Assembly (NCBI GenBank): GCA_944322255.1
Contig: CALUOK010000003.1
Span: 62,001-126,000, forward strand
Source: Candidatus Methanomethylophilaceae archaeon
GTDB taxonomy: Archaea > Thermoplasmatota > Thermoplasmata > Methanomassiliicoccales > Methanomethylophilaceae
Length of the DNA: 64,000 nucleotides
Direction of reading: 5' to 3'
The first letter of the stretch is position 1; each line of letters begins with the position of its first letter. The translations under genes and the position numbers were made by a program. The notes beneath the pieces are model-generated. The model was not told the DNA's origin and did not search any database. It saw only the letters and a list, made by a program, of their open reading frames with translations. Below, in pieces: positions 62,698 through 64,000 of the stretch.

Positions 62698-62984
62698 GGG
62701 CGATCTCCCTGGTTCGACCTCTGGCGGACGTAGTCGCGGGCGGCGCTCCTGACCGCGCTGTCCAGAGACGAGCCGTCTATCGTGAGGTCCTCGATGCTGA
62801 GGGCGTCGTCGCCGTGCTCAGGCGCGGGCCTGACCCCCTGTGCCAGACGCTCCGAGGCGTATCCGTCCAGGACGGTGCGGACCGCATCGGACAGGGAGTG
62901 GAACTCGCCGTCGTCGACCAGCGCGCGCAGAACACCGACGGTCTCGGAGGACAACCTCACGATTACCTTCTGATCCGAAACCAT
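62685..62984 (-). CDS. ribbon-helix-helix DNA-binding protein
   Basis: A 99-residue RHH protein: KVIVRLSSETVGVLRALVDD and SLSDAVRTVLDGY form a CopG/MetJ fold, with an acidic tail. It overlaps the FtsZ-like start by 13 bases; a TATATC element lies about 18-22 bases before the ATG. Such regulators can act as ParD-like partners or as centromere-binding proteins for filament-forming proteins. Confidence 0.75.
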   Translation of the reverse strand: MVSDQKVIVRLSSETVGVLRALVDDGEFHSLSDAVRTVLDGYASERLAQGVRPAPEHGDDALSIEDLTIDGSSLDSAVRSAARDYVRQRSNQGDRPWEM

Positions 62985-63054
62985 CTGAAAACCGTCCCGA
63001 TATAGGAAAAAGGATTGGGTAAAAGGTTTGTGTTGTCAGCTTAAGACCAACCGT

Positions 63055-63369
63055 TCATCCGAACAGAGCGGAGAGACCGGCAGCGGCCTCCTCCTCACTG
63101 ACAGCTTCCTCCTCGGGCTCCTCAGCGGCTGCGGCAGGGGCGTCTGCGGCGGCGGCTGCGGCGGGGGCTGCGGCGGCGGCAGGCGCGGCAGAGATAGCGG
63201 CGCTTGCGATGGCCTCCTTGATGTCAACTCCCTCGAGAGAAGCGACCAGTGCTTTGATCTTAGCTGCGTCAGCCTCGACTCCGGCGGCGGTGAGGATAGC
63301 GTTGATAGCGTCCTCGGTGATGTCTTTGCCGGCAGAGTAGAGCACCATAGCGCTGTAGATATACTCCAT
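63055..63369 (-). CDS. rpl12: ribosomal stalk protein P1 (aL12)
   Basis: A 104-residue aL12/P1: [30 protein letters not shown], an Ala-rich hinge and the conserved acidic C-terminus [13 protein letters not shown] that recruits translation factors. A GGAG ribosome site precedes the ATG 63369. Confidence 0.96.
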   Translation of the reverse strand: MEYIYSAMVLYSAGKDITEDAINAILTAAGVEADAAKIKALVASLEGVDIKEAIASAAISAAPAAAAAPAAAAAADAPAAAAEEPEEEAVSEEEAAAGLSALFG

Positions 63370-63388
63370 CTGATTCAACTCCTTTAAT

Positions 63389-64000
63389 TTAGCCGAATAA
63401 TGCACTAAGGCCAGCGGCTGCTTCTTCCTCGCTGACCTCTTCTTCTTCCTCTTCGACGGTCTCCTGAGCAGGGGCGGCCTCGGCGGCGGGGGCTGCAACG
63501 GTGGCTGCAGCGGCGGCGGAGCTGAGCCTCGCCGCGATCTCGTCGCTGGTGTATCCGCTTGCGGATGCGAGGGCCAGCATCTGGGCGTCGGCCTTCGCCA
63601 GGAGGATGTCGATGTTCTCTTTGGTCGGTATCGCGGCCTCAACAGAGAGGTTCATAGTCTCCCTGAACGCCTTGGCGATGAGCGGGACGATTGTCTCCTT
63701 AGTCGGGAACGCAATCGAGACACCGAGTGCCAGAGCGTTGTATGCGGCCGTAGCGAACATAGTAGAGTAGTAGTCCTCCGGGATGTCCAGGACATCCTTG
63801 CTGTAGATCACTCCGTCCTCGTAGGCGGCCCTGAGGTCCATTCCTACGACCATGGGGAGAATCTCGAGCTTGGGCAGCATCGCCGCGACGGGTCCGGGGA
63901 TCGGCTCCCCCTCCTTCACGAGCGTTGTGTCCTTCTTGACTACAATCTTCCCTGCCTCGATGGCGGCAGGGAGCCCAATTTTCTGAAGTTCACCGATAAT
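63389..64000 (-). CDS. rplP0: ribosomal stalk base protein uL10 (P0), 5' end outside window
   Basis: The frame is open to the window edge (about 203 residues visible). Reading upstream gives [20 protein letters not shown], then [20 protein letters not shown], the P0 insertion domain, and the C-terminal acidic stalk motif [13 protein letters not shown] shared with P1. rpl12 follows 19 bases downstream. Confidence 0.95.
   Translation of the reverse strand: MIGELQKIGLPAAIEAGKIVVKKDTTLVKEGEPIPGPVAAMLPKLEILPMVVGMDLRAAYEDGVIYSKDVLDIPEDYYSTMFATAAYNALALGVSIAFPTKETIVPLIAKAFRETMNLSVEAAIPTKENIDILLAKADAQMLALASASGYTSDEIAARLSSAAAAATVAAPAAEAAPAQETVEEEEEEVSEEEAAAGLSALFG

Overview
The window looks like a chromosomal segment of a GC-rich methanogenic archaeon, most likely Thermoplasmatota, order Methanomassiliicoccales (inference). 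The archaeal core is clear: rpl18e-rpl13-rps9-rpoN, stalk proteins uL10/P1, MCM, PriL, NMD3, Tsr3, Trm56, DUF424 and DUF531 proteins, archaeal phosphopantothenate synthesis, archaetidylinositol-phosphate synthase, and TATA boxes about 22-28 bases before start codons (mostly leaderless mRNAs). Two HdrD-like CCG-domain proteins and an MtaA-type methyltransferase fit a methyl-reducing methanogen. Genes usually found in bacteria (gyrBA, fpg/mutM, rarA, folP) sit among them. No rRNA, CRISPR array, insertion sequence or prophage was seen. Five tRNA genes are present: Pro-GGG, Asn-GTT, a CAT tRNA (Met or Ile2), Phe-GAA and Thr-CGT.

Layout. 1-3.2 kb: Trm56 with its regulator, small DNA-binding proteins and a winged-helix/nucleotidyltransferase pair. 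3.4-6.0 kb: a tight DUF1848 / SPL-like radical SAM / Fpg operon. 6.1-8.8 kb: small enzymes, tRNA-Pro and the rpoN ribosomal operon. 9.0-12.3 kb: an endonuclease-IV-like TIM barrel with a hexuloisomerase, a ubiquitin-like protein beside an MPN-like protein, and FolP. 12.3-15.5 kb: a LarA-like racemase with a CCG iron-sulfur protein, a self-regulated winged-helix protein and two tRNAs. 15.6-24.7 kb: an MtaA-like operon, HdrD, an Lhr-type helicase, DoxX, a flavodoxin-ferredoxin and an FAH-family enzyme. 24.9-31 kb: RlmE, RarA, an AbiE-type toxin-antitoxin module in AT-rich DNA, PurM, a HipA-like kinase and a parvulin. 31.4-39 kb: DUF531, tRNA-Phe, gyrA/gyrB, ThiC and a DIP1984-type protein. 39-48.7 kb: tRNA-Thr, two surface proteins, a second TIM-barrel nuclease, OGG, and a 1791-residue Lhr-type helicase. 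48.7-56.6 kb: a two-subunit fumarase, the wHTH-MCM-DUF424-NMD3 operon, a ferredoxin, Tsr3 with an inactive phosphatase-like partner, and PriL. 57-64 kb: a five-gene operon from phosphopantothenate synthesis to lipid head-group synthesis, TrmJ, an FtsZ/tubulin-like protein with a ribbon-helix-helix partner, and the stalk proteins.

The strongest leads are a 37-bp alternating purine-pyrimidine (Z-DNA-prone) tract abutting the gyrB TATA box; a ubiquitin-fold protein paired with an apparently catalytically dead MPN-like protein; an FtsZ-like protein without a recognisable T7 catalytic loop, co-transcribed with a ribbon-helix-helix protein; a low-molecular-weight-phosphatase fold that lost its active-site loop, coupled to Tsr3 behind a perfect 11-bp inverted repeat; and the DUF1848 / radical SAM / Fpg operon. 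All functions are predictions from sequence reading alone.
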